Assembly (NCBI RefSeq): GCF_033880585.1
Contig: NZ_CP137624.1
Span: 558,001-622,000, forward strand
Length of the DNA: 64,000 nt
Origin: Lysinibacillus louembei
GTDB lineage: Bacteria > Bacillota > Bacilli > Bacillales_A > Planococcaceae
Direction of reading: 5' to 3'
The position numbers and the translations under genes are program-made. Numbering within the stretch: position 1 is the first letter of the stretch; each line of letters begins with the position of its first letter. The notes beneath the pieces were generated by a model. That model was not told the DNA's origin, ran no database searches, and saw only the letters and a list, made by a program, of their open reading frames with translations. This document shows positions 19,518 to 29,153 of this stretch, piece by piece.

Positions 19518-20299
19518 CCAAATTTCCCTCCATGACATAGCGTCCAAATTTCCTCATATGCTTGCCATGTTATCGGACAAACCTGATCACACAATACTTC
19601 TACACATGCATCCAACTGGCAAATTTGATAAAAGGATTTACTATTTAATTTCGTAGCATCAGCTAATAAATAGCTTTTTTTGCTTTGCTCTAGCATTTTT
19701 TTTGAAACTAAAGATTCATCTAAATCATAATCATAAACGATGCCTTCACTAATTCCACCACATGATAAAAATGCTTTATCAAAATTCATTTTACTAAGCA
19801 TTTCAATTGTCATTGCGCCTACTAATGAGGATTGTGCTGGGTTTGTCATACCCCCAAGTACAATTACTTTTCCTGTCATACGGCGTTCTTCAATTGCTAA
19901 ATTAAATTGAACAGCTGCTGCAATTGAATTTGTTACAACCGTTACATCATCCACTGCAAGCAGAAAATCTGCAATGTGCACAGTCGTTGTGCCTGTATCC
20001 ACAGCAATTGTATCTCCGTTCTGAATACGGTGAGCTGCTGCACGTGCAATTTGGCGCTTTGCCTCCATCTGCATTTGAAGCTTACGTAAAAAGGCTGGCT
20101 CATTTCTTACATTCATGTATTTTACAGCCCCACCATGGACCCTTGTTAATAGCTTTTGCTGCTCCAATTCATCAAAATCTCGACGAATTGTCTCAGGAGC
20201 TACTTGCAACGCTTCGGCAATATTAGCAACGATAATTTTCCCTTCAAGCTCTAGCTGCTTTACAATGTATTCAAAGCGCTCGATTTTTGCGTACGTCAT
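19514..20299 (-). CDS. DeoR-family transcriptional regulator
   Basis: N-terminal DeoR winged helix (VANIAEALQVAPETIRRDFDELE...KLLTRVHGGAV) and a C-terminal sugar-phosphate isomerase-like sensor domain with DTGTTTVHIADFL and SCGGISEG. Such regulators respond to phosphorylated sugars or polyols. The ATG at 20299 overlaps the transporter ATPase stop (ATGA), and the PHP gene overlaps its end. It probably controls the operon it sits in, with the effector derived from the imported phosphoester. Confidence 0.88.
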   Translation of the reverse strand: MTYAKIERFEYIVKQLELEGKIIVANIAEALQVAPETIRRDFDELEQQKLLTRVHGGAVKYMNVRNEPAFLRKLQMQMEAKRQIARAAAHRIQNGDTIAVDTGTTTVHIADFLLAVDDVTVVTNSIAAAVQFNLAIEERRMTGKVIVLGGMTNPAQSSLVGAMTIEMLSKMNFDKAFLSCGGISEGIVYDYDLDESLVSKKMLEQSKKSYLLADATKLNSKSFYQICQLDACVEVLCDQVCPITWQAYEEIWTLCHGGKFG

Positions 20300-21297
20300 A
20301 ATAATGCGACCACATCTTCCTGCGCAACATAGCAAGTATATTTTTGACCAAGTATCACCTTTTGTTCACGTTGATGTAGCTGCTCCATTACAAACATACT
20401 TTCACCTTCAAATGTCGTACGAATAACATTCCCACTCATTAAAGAATGCTGCGCTATACCCGCTATAGCAATATCACCTTGTTTCTGGTCAAGATGAATG
20501 ACCTCTGGGCGGATTGCAAATTTTTCTCCTTTAATAGATAAAGGTGCACCAACCATTTTTTCTAGCATTTGACGTGTAAATACATTGTAATGTCCAATAA
20601 AATTCGCTACAAATTCGCTTTTAGGGCTTGTATAAATTTCAGTTGGTGTCCCACTTTGCGCAATCATTCCGTTATTCATTACGAAAATGCGGTCTGAAAT
20701 TGCCATCGCCTCCTCCTGGTCATGTGTCACTAAAATCATTGTCATCTCAAGCTGCTGTTGAATATTACGCAAGTCCACCTGTAGCTTTTTGCGAATCTGT
20801 GCATCTAGTGCACTTAACGGCTCATCTAGCAGAAGCACTTTAGGTCGAACAATAATTGCACGTGCTAAAGCAACACGTTGCTGCTGCCCACCTGATAATT
20901 CTTTAGGATAAAAATGGGCCTTTTCCGTCAAGCGAACAATTGTAAGTATTTCCTGTACACGCTTATCAATTTCTGCTTTGGCCACCTTTTGCATACGCAA
21001 GCCGAATGCTACATTTTCATACACCGTCATATTCGGAAATAACGCATAGGATTGGAACACCATGCCCACCTGTCTCTCCTTTGGCTGCACCCCCATCATA
21101 TTTTTACCATCAATTTGAATAACGCCTGCTGAGGATTCTGTTAGCCCCGCCAATATGCGTAAAATTGTACTTTTTCCACAGCCACTTGGGCCTAATAGTG
21201 TAATAAATTCGCCTTTATTAATTTGCATATCAATTTCTGTTAGTACCGTCGTATCTCCAAATTTTTTATGAAGTCCTTCAATCGTTATATAACTCAT
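20296..21297 (-). CDS. ABC transporter ATP-binding subunit (PotA/FbpC-like)
   Basis: 333 residues. Walker A GPSGCGKST, Q-loop VFQSYALFPNMTVYENVAFGL, signature LSGGQQQRVALARA, Walker B VLLLDEPLSALD and H-loop VTHDQEEA are all present; the last 90 residues form a TOBE regulatory domain. Energises the two permeases upstream. Coupled by ATGA overlaps on both sides (permease stop at 21294, DeoR start at 20299). Confidence 0.92.
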   Translation of the reverse strand: MSYITIEGLHKKFGDTTVLTEIDMQINKGEFITLLGPSGCGKSTILRILAGLTESSAGVIQIDGKNMMGVQPKERQVGMVFQSYALFPNMTVYENVAFGLRMQKVAKAEIDKRVQEILTIVRLTEKAHFYPKELSGGQQQRVALARAIIVRPKVLLLDEPLSALDAQIRKKLQVDLRNIQQQLEMTMILVTHDQEEAMAISDRIFVMNNGMIAQSGTPTEIYTSPKSEFVANFIGHYNVFTRQMLEKMVGAPLSIKGEKFAIRPEVIHLDQKQGDIAIAGIAQHSLMSGNVIRTTFEGESMFVMEQLHQREQKVILGQKYTCYVAQEDVVALL

Positions 21298-22079
21298 ACG
21301 TTTGTAGCACCTTTCGTCTTTTTCGTCACTTTTGCTGCAATAAATGTTAAAATGCCCATTAACACAATATATACAAAGACAACTGCACTCGCAATGTGCC
21401 CGCTTGTGCTTAGCTTTTTCATTAAATAAATTTGCACTGTTTCAAAGCGTGAGCCAACAACAAGATTGATTAACACAAATTCACCGAACAGCACAGAAAA
21501 AGAAAGCAACGCCCCTGCAAATAGTCCAGGATAAACAGTCGGCAGCAAAATCCTTGTAAATGCCTGCATTTTAGAAGCGCCAAGTAATTGGGCTGCATCT
21601 AAAAGCTGGCGCGCATCGACATTGCGTAAACTATTGCGTGTACCTTGATAAATATAAGGTAATATACCAATAACATAAGCGCCAAGCACAACTAAAATCA
21701 TTGATATACCAAATTTGCTATAAACGCGAATTAGCCCTACTGCTAAAATAATACCTGGGAAGGAATAAACCATCACAACAGTCGCTTGAATCCACTTTTC
21801 ATACTTCGGAAAATATAACACAATAACAAAAATTGCTGGGACAATGACAAATAATGCAACGATGACCGCCCCACCAGCTAGCAACACAGAACGCCCGAAT
21901 GCTTGAATAAAGGCGGGGTCCTGAAATAAGGTCATTACCCATTTCAAAGTTAATCCTTCTGGCAATATTGTCTTATTCCATTTATCTGCAAAGGCATAAA
22001 GCATCGTCGCAGCAACTGGTAGCACAATATAAACGACAAATAGAAGGAAAAATAAATCGGTAAAGCTTCGTTTTTTCAT
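21294..22079 (-). CDS. ABC transporter permease, second subunit
   Basis: About 261 residues with six membrane helices and the EAA loop (DAAQLLGASKMQAFTRILLP) that docks on the ATPase. Start at the ATG at 22079, overlapping the previous permease stop as TAATG with AGGAGG upstream. PotC/PhnV-like. Confidence 0.9.
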   Translation of the reverse strand: MKKRSFTDLFFLLFVVYIVLPVAATMLYAFADKWNKTILPEGLTLKWVMTLFQDPAFIQAFGRSVLLAGGAVIVALFVIVPAIFVIVLYFPKYEKWIQATVVMVYSFPGIILAVGLIRVYSKFGISMILVVLGAYVIGILPYIYQGTRNSLRNVDARQLLDAAQLLGASKMQAFTRILLPTVYPGLFAGALLSFSVLFGEFVLINLVVGSRFETVQIYLMKKLSTSGHIASAVVFVYIVLMGILTFIAAKVTKKTKGATNV

Positions 22080-22912
22080 TATAATTTCCTCCTCGTTTTT
22101 GCAATACTCCACTCACTTAACAGCATCGCAAGTACCATTGTTACCGCAAGCAATACTGCTATTGCACTTGCCAGCTCAGGCTGTGCGAAAATATCGCCTT
22201 TAATTAACGAGCCAATACGAATCGCTACTAAATTGTAATTACTGCTCGTTAACGCATAGGCAGAAGCGTATGCCCCCATCGCATTAGCAAACAATACGCT
22301 AAATGTTCCAACAACACCTGGTAGGATAATTGGAATACCTATCTTCATCCAAAACTGCCATGTCGAAGCACCTAAAAGAGCCGATGCCTCCTTCCATTGC
22401 TGCTGTATCCCATCATAAATCGGATATAAAAGCATTAGCGCTAACGGCATTTGGAAATACACATAAATAAGCAATAATCCTGCCCAGCTATAGAGCGAAA
22501 ATGATGACAGTACACCGATTTCCCATTTATCAAATAGCAATGTAAATAAGCCGCTATTGCCAAGTAAAACAATAAAAGCAAAGGCTAATGGAATACCAGA
22601 AAAATTCGATGTTAAGTTTGTTAAAATCAAAATTCGCTCACGCATAGGCTCCGAAAAATTCATGATGGCATACACAGCAAATAATGTCACGATTAATGCG
22701 ATGATAGCAGATACAACCGACAGTGTAATACTATTTTTAAAGCCTTGTAAAATATAGCTATTCGTTAAAACCGTTTGATACTGCTGCAACGTAAATGCAC
22801 CATTACTTTGAAAGCTCGTAATGAGCATATAAAGTAGCGGCACAAGGAAAAATAGCAGCACGAGCACTATAAAAGGAGATAGCCAGATAAATGCTTGGCG
22901 TTTGGAAATCAC
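22079..22912 (-). CDS. ABC transporter permease, first subunit
   Basis: 277 residues with six membrane helices; EAA loop EASALLGASTWQFWMKIGIP. PotB/PhnU-like partner of the following permease. The 176-base gap between it and the upstream phosphoesterase gene contains the 21-bp tandem array at 23004-23102, an unusual thing to find inside an operon. Confidence 0.9.
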   Translation of the reverse strand: MISKRQAFIWLSPFIVLVLLFFLVPLLYMLITSFQSNGAFTLQQYQTVLTNSYILQGFKNSITLSVVSAIIALIVTLFAVYAIMNFSEPMRERILILTNLTSNFSGIPLAFAFIVLLGNSGLFTLLFDKWEIGVLSSFSLYSWAGLLLIYVYFQMPLALMLLYPIYDGIQQQWKEASALLGASTWQFWMKIGIPIILPGVVGTFSVLFANAMGAYASAYALTSSNYNLVAIRIGSLIKGDIFAQPELASAIAVLLAVTMVLAMLLSEWSIAKTRRKL

Positions 22913-23003
22913 AGCAATTCCTTCTTTCTTTTTTATATGTAAAGTAGAGTGCGCCCGCTATTCAGCTAGGCGCAAATTTGTGGAATTCCGCTTCGGTGCA
23001 TGG

Positions 23004-23102
23004 TTTATTCCACATTTTTTGAGATTTATTCCACGTTTCTGCAGGTTTATTCCACGTTTTTTGAGTTTTATTCCACGTTTTCAGGACTTTATTCCACGTT
23101 CG
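23004..23102 (-). repeat. Five-copy 21-bp tandem array starting at a stop codon
   Basis: Cores begin at 23004, 23025, 23046, 23067 and 23088: an exact 21-base period. On the gene strand each unit reads AACGTGGAATAAA plus eight variable bases (copy at 23004 has T for C). The unit nearest the phosphoesterase gene supplies its last codons and stop (AAC GTG GAA TAA). Since 21 is seven codons, every unit repeats an in-frame TAA. Confidence 0.95.
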
Positions 23103-23922
23103 CCCTCACACCATCCAATAACAACGGAACCATACTTTCTGCGGGCTCAATACCGAGCAAGCAACAGCAAAGTGGTGCCACTTGTAATTGCGATACGACA
23201 CCATCACGAATCCCTGGCTTCACTGCACTGGAAATCACAAACATCGGTACGTGACGGTCCTCCGCTGTCGTTCCACCATGATTGCCATCGCTCGTCATTC
23301 CATGATCCGCCGTCACAATCACCTCATAGCCATGTGCTAAGCATTTCGGAATAAATAAAGATAATAAATTATCCGTTGCCAACACGCGATTACGATAGCC
23401 TGCTGAATCAGCTGTAAACTTATGCCCATCATCATCGACATTCATCGGATGCACATAAAGAAAATCTGGCTGTTTATTATCAATTAGCCATGTTGCCTCT
23501 GCAAATAAATGACTATCTGGATAATGATCTTCAAAATAGAACAAGCCGTTATTAATCGGCAGCTCTTTATCTAGTTGAATTCGGTCCTCCATATGCACGA
23601 ACGGCGCGCGATTGTACAGCTCGCTTACCCAATAGTAAGCTGCTGCGGCTGTTGACAAACCATTTTGCTGTGCGACATGGAAAAGGCTCGTCTGCGTCGA
23701 TAAACGCACAAGCATATTGCTCACGACCCCATGCACAAGCGGCGGTGTCCCTGTTAAGATCGTTTCATATAGCGGTCTAGATAAAGCGGGAACCTCCGAA
23801 CAAACTTTATAACGTGCTGCCATATTTTGCTCCACTAAATGCTGCATAAAGCCCATATGTGTACAAGCTGTATCAAAACGTAGCGCGTCAACAACAATTA
23901 ACACCACTTTTTTATTTTGCAT
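23089..23922 (-). CDS. Type I phosphodiesterase/nucleotide pyrophosphatase-like (alkaline phosphatase superfamily)
   Basis: 277 residues with the alkaline-phosphatase-superfamily metal motifs: LIVVDALRFD at the N-terminus, a probable nucleophile in PALSRPLYETILTGTPP, MNVDDDGHKF, VTADHGMTS and a late His in RHVPMFVIS. No signal peptide, so it acts inside the cell, presumably on a phosphodiester or phosphonate taken up by the surrounding transporter. Overlaps the binding-protein gene by 11 bases. Its final three codons and stop belong to the tandem array described at 23004-23102. Confidence 0.82.
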   Translation of the reverse strand: MQNKKVVLIVVDALRFDTACTHMGFMQHLVEQNMAARYKVCSEVPALSRPLYETILTGTPPLVHGVVSNMLVRLSTQTSLFHVAQQNGLSTAAAAYYWVSELYNRAPFVHMEDRIQLDKELPINNGLFYFEDHYPDSHLFAEATWLIDNKQPDFLYVHPMNVDDDGHKFTADSAGYRNRVLATDNLLSLFIPKCLAHGYEVIVTADHGMTSDGNHGGTTAEDRHVPMFVISSAVKPGIRDGVVSQLQVAPLCCCLLGIEPAESMVPLLLDGVRANVE

Positions 23923-25003
23923 GGATTAACACCTGCTCTTGATATAGCTGCGGTATTTGCTTTGTTGTTTCTTCCCATTTCTTTTGATCCTTCACAGGCT
24001 GCGCATTTGTATACATATCGCTTGGTAATAATAATGCCTTCACCTCTGCTGATAATTCTACATTTTCACGAATTGGACGAGCGTAGCCTTTTGCTAAATT
24101 TTCTTGTCCAGCATCAGATAAAATATATTCACGTGCTAGCATTGCTGCATACGGATTTTTTGCATACTTATTAATAACTGTTGCATATCCAGATGTCACT
24201 GAGCCCTCTGCTGGAATCACTACATCAAAACGGCTTTCATCAATTTGGCTACGATAACCAAGTGAATTGAAATCCCAAAGAATGGCTACATCAATTTCGC
24301 CTTTCTCTAAGTTCGCCACACTTGGATCACCTTGCAAGCGCCCTTGCTTCGCTAGCTCTGCAAAGAAATCGATACCTGGCTGAATATTCGACTCGTCCCC
24401 TCCAAAAGCCATCGCTGCCGCTAAAATAGCAAACTGCGCTTGGTTCGCTGTTAATGCATCCCCAATACTCACCTGATAATCACCATTTTTTAAATCTTCC
24501 CATGATTTTGGTGGATTTTTCACATTGTTTGTATCTGCAATAAATGAAATTGTTCCTGTATAACCTACAATCCAATGCCCTTCATCATCTTTTGCCCACT
24601 CAGGAATGTCATCCCAGTAAGATGTATTATACGGTAATGTTAAACCCTTCTCTTTTGCGATTGGTCCAAAGGCAATCCCTACATCACCGATATCTGCTGT
24701 CGCATCATCTTTCTCTGCTTCAAACTTCGCTAACTCCTCAGCACTCGACATATCTGTATCCGCATGCTTCAGACTATACTCTGTTCCAAGCTCCTCCCAG
24801 GTTTCCACCCAGTTCGCCCAAGTATCAGGCATCCCAACAGAATTAACTACGCCCTCCTCCTTTGCCTTTGTAACAAGCTCCTCCAGCGATACATTGCTAT
24901 CTATCTCTTTCCCATTAGAAGACGAACTATCAGAACACGCCGCCAACATCGAAATTGCTGCTACCCCAATCAAGCCTTTTTTCCACCATTTTTGAATCAT
25001 CAT
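23912..25003 (-). CDS. ABC transporter substrate-binding lipoprotein
   Basis: About 363 residues; lipobox AISMLAACSDSSSSN places it on the outer face of the membrane. The remainder is a family 1-type binding protein (PotD/PhnS/iron-binding group) with DTNNVKNPPKSWEDL typical of that group. First gene of the operon. GGAGGG lies nine bases before the ATG at 25003; a TTG at 25006 is also possible. The ligand cannot be told; neighbours (two phosphoesterases and DeoR) suggest a phosphorylated organic compound. Confidence 0.85.
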   Translation of the reverse strand: MMIQKWWKKGLIGVAAISMLAACSDSSSSNGKEIDSNVSLEELVTKAKEEGVVNSVGMPDTWANWVETWEELGTEYSLKHADTDMSSAEELAKFEAEKDDATADIGDVGIAFGPIAKEKGLTLPYNTSYWDDIPEWAKDDEGHWIVGYTGTISFIADTNNVKNPPKSWEDLKNGDYQVSIGDALTANQAQFAILAAAMAFGGDESNIQPGIDFFAELAKQGRLQGDPSVANLEKGEIDVAILWDFNSLGYRSQIDESRFDVVIPAEGSVTSGYATVINKYAKNPYAAMLAREYILSDAGQENLAKGYARPIRENVELSAEVKALLLPSDMYTNAQPVKDQKKWEETTKQIPQLYQEQVLIHAK

Positions 25004-25151
25004 CAAATTGGACCCTCCGTTTGTTTTGCTTTATTTTTATTTGCTTACAAGATTTATAGTACGAAACAAACATTAAGTAAGTGTGGATGGTTTGAGAAGG
25101 TTGTGTAAAAAGTGTTAAGAGGGGGTAAAGGGGCGATAATTAAGATGTAGA

Positions 25152-25190
25152 AAAAGCTGTTCTAGAATATAGATTTCCAGAACAGCTTTC
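25152..25190 (-). terminator. Terminator after the cytosine methyltransferase gene
   Basis: AAAAGCTGTTCT pairs with AGAACAGCTTT, eight bases beyond the methylase stop. Confidence 0.75.
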
Positions 25191-25197
25191 TTTTAGA

Positions 25198-26445
25198 TTA
25201 AAAGTTAATAATTATTTGTTCAGATAATAGCTTTTCATTCTTATCTAAATTTAATATTGTGTTCCCCATTTTCTCAACCATATCCACCACTAATGCATTT
25301 CCCATGCAAAAATAACGCATACGGTCTGACATCATAGCTGTCCAATTATCAGGAAAACCGTTCAAACGTTCACATTCTACAGGTGTTAAAAATCTCTTCC
25401 TTCCATTTACTTGTACTATATGTGTACTCCGGTTAATAGAGCCTTCGCTCGTCAACATTGTTCGTCCTGGCCCTTCTAAATCATCTGTTGGTGACATACC
25501 ACCTTCTGAGAAAATATATTTGTGACCATCTGCTGACGTACGCTCTATTTTTTTCGGTCCACGCAAATAAGCAAATTTTTCAGCTTGCACTTCTGTTAAA
25601 TAAAAGCGCTCATCCACAATTGCTTCATCAACTAAAATATCTTTCAATGGTGTAGAAGTTGGATTTTTAGCCTCTGTTTGTGCGGTGAATACTTCACCAC
25701 CTCTCATTATACCTGCCGTATGAAAAATAAATGCAAAGTTATCTGAAATATCCAAAACATCATTTGGTAACATACAAGTTGTTATTCTATTTTTATATGG
25801 CTGACTCTCTACAGGAAATGTTTTTGCAAAAAAACCATCTTTAAAAATAATATCATTCCCTGAAATTGAATTTTGCTCTTTAGCAAAATTTAATTTGTTT
25901 TTATAAGCAAAAATAAATACTCGTCGTCGCTTTTGAGCAGCGCCATACTCAGCAGCATTTACTACACGCCATTCAACATTGTATTGTAAATCGCGAAATG
26001 TCGCTAACATTACCGCAAAATCACGACCTCTTTGTTTAGAAGGTGATTTTAATAGGCGATCTACATTTTCTAATAATACATATTTAGGATGCGAATGTTC
26101 AATGACTCGCTTAATCTCCCAAAAGAGAACACCTTTTTTCCCCTCTAGTCCCTTTTCACCCGATAAGGAGCGAGCTACAGAGTAGTCTTGACATGGGAAA
26201 CCTCCTACTAATAAATCTATATTTAATTCACTGAACAATTCGTTTGGAACTGTTGTAATATCGTCATTACTCGGTTCTCCACCAAAATTTTCTTTATAAC
26301 AATTAAAAGCATCCTGTGCTTTGCGCGATGGCTCCCATTGATTTGCCCAAACGGTTTTAAAAATATTTGCATCCGCTTTTTCTAAACCTAAACGAAAGCC
26401 CCCTACGCCTGCGAATAACTCGACAACATTCAGAGCTTCTTTCAT
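25198..26445 (-). CDS. DNA (cytosine-5)-methyltransferase of a Sau3AI-like system
   Basis: About 415 residues. m5C methylase motifs in order: VVELFAGVGGFRLGL (SAM binding), the catalytic PCQDYSVA, LLENVDRLL (ENV), EYGAAQKRRRVFIFA and, near the end, MGNALVVDMVEKM (motif X). Start at the ATG at 26445 with AAAGGATG upstream. With the Sau3AI-like endonuclease at 27623 it should methylate GATC at C5 to protect host DNA; this specificity is inferred from the endonuclease family. A decayed gene sits between the two. Confidence 0.9.
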   Translation of the reverse strand: MKEALNVVELFAGVGGFRLGLEKADANIFKTVWANQWEPSRKAQDAFNCYKENFGGEPSNDDITTVPNELFSELNIDLLVGGFPCQDYSVARSLSGEKGLEGKKGVLFWEIKRVIEHSHPKYVLLENVDRLLKSPSKQRGRDFAVMLATFRDLQYNVEWRVVNAAEYGAAQKRRRVFIFAYKNKLNFAKEQNSISGNDIIFKDGFFAKTFPVESQPYKNRITTCMLPNDVLDISDNFAFIFHTAGIMRGGEVFTAQTEAKNPTSTPLKDILVDEAIVDERFYLTEVQAEKFAYLRGPKKIERTSADGHKYIFSEGGMSPTDDLEGPGRTMLTSEGSINRSTHIVQVNGRKRFLTPVECERLNGFPDNWTAMMSDRMRYFCMGNALVVDMVEKMGNTILNLDKNEKLLSEQIIINF

Positions 26446-26520
26446 AAGCGAACATCCTTTCTGCAAAAACTAATTATATCTTATTATAAAACATTTCTGC
26501 AAAGGGATCAACTTTTTTAA

Positions 26521-27613
26521 TTACACTAATATTTCCTCAAATACAATACTTTTTGAATTTGGTTCATATGTGTATTTTATTAACCTTAAATTGCTCCATT
26601 CAACAGTTATAGCTTGCCTTCTTCCCTTAGTATATACCCTTTTAGCTATTTTACTTTTTAGCTCTATTACTTCATTCGAAAACTCTTTTGCAACAATAAA
26701 TGCTTCAATCATATCATAGCTATTGCTATATTCTTGATTTACCCAGTCTACATACTTCATTATTTGATGAATCACATCTTCTGTTGCTTTGTCCTTCTTT
26801 ATTTCAATTGTTAAATATTTTGATATAGTGTATTAGGTATATATAACCAAAAACATCCATTTTATCCATGTAATCCACAGGTTTAAACGGAGAAGCTACA
26901 ACCTGATGTGAAATATAATCCCATTTTCCAAATATACCATCCTCACAATTACTTATATAATCAATTACAGCAGCCTCAATAGCCATTTCATGTCGAAGAG
27001 AATCCCCATTTCCCACTAAAGAAATGATATTTTGAGAAGTAGCCTTATATTCACTAGTATAGATATTCTTAATCCTAGCATGCAGAACATTGTCAGAACA
27101 AAATATATTTTGCATTTGTATCAACTCTTGCTCATTCGCTTTTAGAATATAATCAAATAAAGCTTTATTTTCCACATCATCTATTTTAATAAAAGATAAT
27201 TTCCATAAAACACGTAGCATTTTAAATGCTTTGAAATCAGATGCTAATACATCGTCCATATCAACACCGTTTAAAAAGAAATGTGGACTTTGTTTAAAAG
27301 TACATATAAAACGATTTCTCAAATTAAAAGCTGATTTATTTAAAATCATCTTATCTTTTAAGCTAGAAAAACTCTCACTTTGTGGAAAATCCGCCTTTGG
27401 GAAATTAAGTAGCTTACAATCATCTACAACGTTTACTAGTTCGCCAACTCCATATATTTTTCTATCAATAAAAAATATACATTATCGCCTGCCTTCATGA
27501 GCAGGTAACCAAACATCTTTTGTCAGTACATTTATATATGTACTATATACACCATTTTTAATAATCTCTTTTAATGAATCATAGCTATCTATAGTAAAAA
27601 TGTATCCTGCCAT
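26521..27613 (-). pseudogene. Broken gene between restriction endonuclease and methylase (nuclease-like C-terminal domain)
   Basis: One ancestral gene in at least four pieces. It starts at the ATG at 27613 (MAGYIFTIDSYDSLKEII) and stops near 27485. Coding resumes in another frame (KAGDNVY) and shifts at a T-run near 27475 (FFIDRKIYGVGELVNVV). It then runs through SHQVVASPFKPVDYMDKMD to a stop at 26804. It resumes as KYLTIEIKKDKATEDVIHQI to 26521. The last part resembles the PD-(D/E)xK-like C-terminal domain of NucS/DUF91-type nucleases. Some missing sequence at the breaks suggests real deletions, not only base-call errors. I do not recognise the family; it may be an accessory of the restriction system. 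Confidence 0.7.
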
Positions 27614-27622
27614 ATCCTAATC

Positions 27623-28972
27623 TCACTTCTTTAAAATTTCCGCCACATATTCTGCATTCAACCAATAACTTTGCTTCGTAATCCATTGTCCACTTGGCAA
27701 CTCTGTTTTGTCAGATGCATTTCTTCCTTTTGGTCGTACATGCAGCACTCCGTTAAATTTTGTATCTGGCAGATTATTTTTTATACCTCGCTTTGTTTGC
27801 GTGAATTGAACGCCATCATTTACAACTTGACGAATTTCCATCCAGTATCTCCATACTTCATGCTCAATTGTCTCCATCGGCATATGCCAAAGCTTTATTC
27901 CTTTAAACACAAGTTCATTATTTTTATTAAATTTAAATATAACAAATAGGAGCTGTGTTTCTAAAAAGTAGTTCCTAATATAACTCTCTTCCCATCTTTC
28001 CTTAACGATTTCTTTGAAATTAATATTTACAAACGACATGTGCTCCTTTGGTATATCATTTTTCTTTAAGCGTACTGTTTTGAATTGAATATTTGCCTTT
28101 GCAAATTCTGCAATTTGATTAAGCTTCGTCCCCTTGACACCTAATAAAGCGCTTATCAATTTTGGAATAAATGCTTTGTTTTTAGAATCAAAAGGCATGT
28201 TTAAACGAGCTGCCATCTCCTCTTGAGTTAAATGAATATAAGGTGCAAAGCGTTTATGCAAAAGCTCCTCTATCGTTTTCTCACTTAATTCTTGTTTTGT
28301 TGCAAAATAAGTGAGTTTCTCTTTAGTAAGATATTCTCTCATAATTGAAGACATATACGATTGTTTCAAAGAATATGCTCTTTGTGGTGCTAAAACATTC
28401 GAATAGGGTTGTTGACGCACAGTTGATTTATTTGCACCTTTTGTACAAGCACCTAAGTATTGTGTATCTCCTTCTGATAATAAATGGGCTTCTCCAGCTC
28501 GAATTTTGCTGACTATATGTTCCCAATCTTTCTTAATAATAATTAAATCTTCCTCTGGATATTCATATAAAACTGTCTCAATTATTTGAAAGTCACCTCT
28601 TGCTAACTCTGTTTGCCATTCATAAAACATTAACAAAAGTTTTTGATTTTTCTTCCAGAAGCTAGATGTTTCAAAATTCTCATGAACTTCTTCCATATAA
28701 TTAATAATATTCAATACGAGCCTTTCTTTAGCAGATAGTGTTCCGTTTTTATTTCTCTTAAATGCGGTTACTTTTAATTCAATACCTAGTTCTTTAAAGT
28801 CTGGTTCTGCGTTGCTATTTATTTCGTATCCAAAATGACTCTCTTCTATAATGTGACCAAATCCACCTTTTTGCCCTTTCCCTAATCGGTTATGTTGATC
28901 AATTTCATTAAATGTTTTCCCAATTGCTTCTCGTGCCTTTTTCATTAATTCTGCCTCTGTTGTGTACAACAT
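27623..28972 (-). CDS. Sau3AI/MutH-family type II restriction endonuclease
   Basis: 449 residues. N-terminal MutH-like catalytic domain: KTFNEIDQHN, GQKGGFGHIIEESHFGY, then EPDFKELGIELKVTAFK, the D...ExK catalytic core of the Sau3AI/MutH fold. Sau3AI enzymes have a second, catalytically dead copy of the fold at the C-terminus that acts as allosteric domain; residues 270-445 fit that place and length. Family members cut GATC. Paired with the methylase at 25198. Confidence 0.88.
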   Translation of the reverse strand: MLYTTEAELMKKAREAIGKTFNEIDQHNRLGKGQKGGFGHIIEESHFGYEINSNAEPDFKELGIELKVTAFKRNKNGTLSAKERLVLNIINYMEEVHENFETSSFWKKNQKLLLMFYEWQTELARGDFQIIETVLYEYPEEDLIIIKKDWEHIVSKIRAGEAHLLSEGDTQYLGACTKGANKSTVRQQPYSNVLAPQRAYSLKQSYMSSIMREYLTKEKLTYFATKQELSEKTIEELLHKRFAPYIHLTQEEMAARLNMPFDSKNKAFIPKLISALLGVKGTKLNQIAEFAKANIQFKTVRLKKNDIPKEHMSFVNINFKEIVKERWEESYIRNYFLETQLLFVIFKFNKNNELVFKGIKLWHMPMETIEHEVWRYWMEIRQVVNDGVQFTQTKRGIKNNLPDTKFNGVLHVRPKGRNASDKTELPSGQWITKQSYWLNAEYVAEILKK

Positions 28973-29153
28973 AAAATCACCTCATTAGGAAATATTCAAG
29001 CATATACTACTACTTATGGTCCTTTAGAACAGCTGATTTTTCAATTTTGACTCGTTAAAATATAGCATACAACTTATACTAGAGGATGTATAGTAACGAC
29101 TAAAAATGATAATATACCTATAGTGACGACAGTAATCCAACAGTCTCGACAAA

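Noticed and set aside
23004-23102. CRISPR-like appearance of the short repeats
   Set aside because: Unit is 21 bases with only seven to eight variable bases, no leader and no cas genes; the same holds for 61689-61766.
22902-23354. Plus-strand frames through the 21-bp array giving heptad peptides (YSTFFEI, FIPRFLS)
   Set aside because: They are open only because the repeat period is a multiple of three; no ribosome site, and they lie antisense to the phosphoesterase gene.
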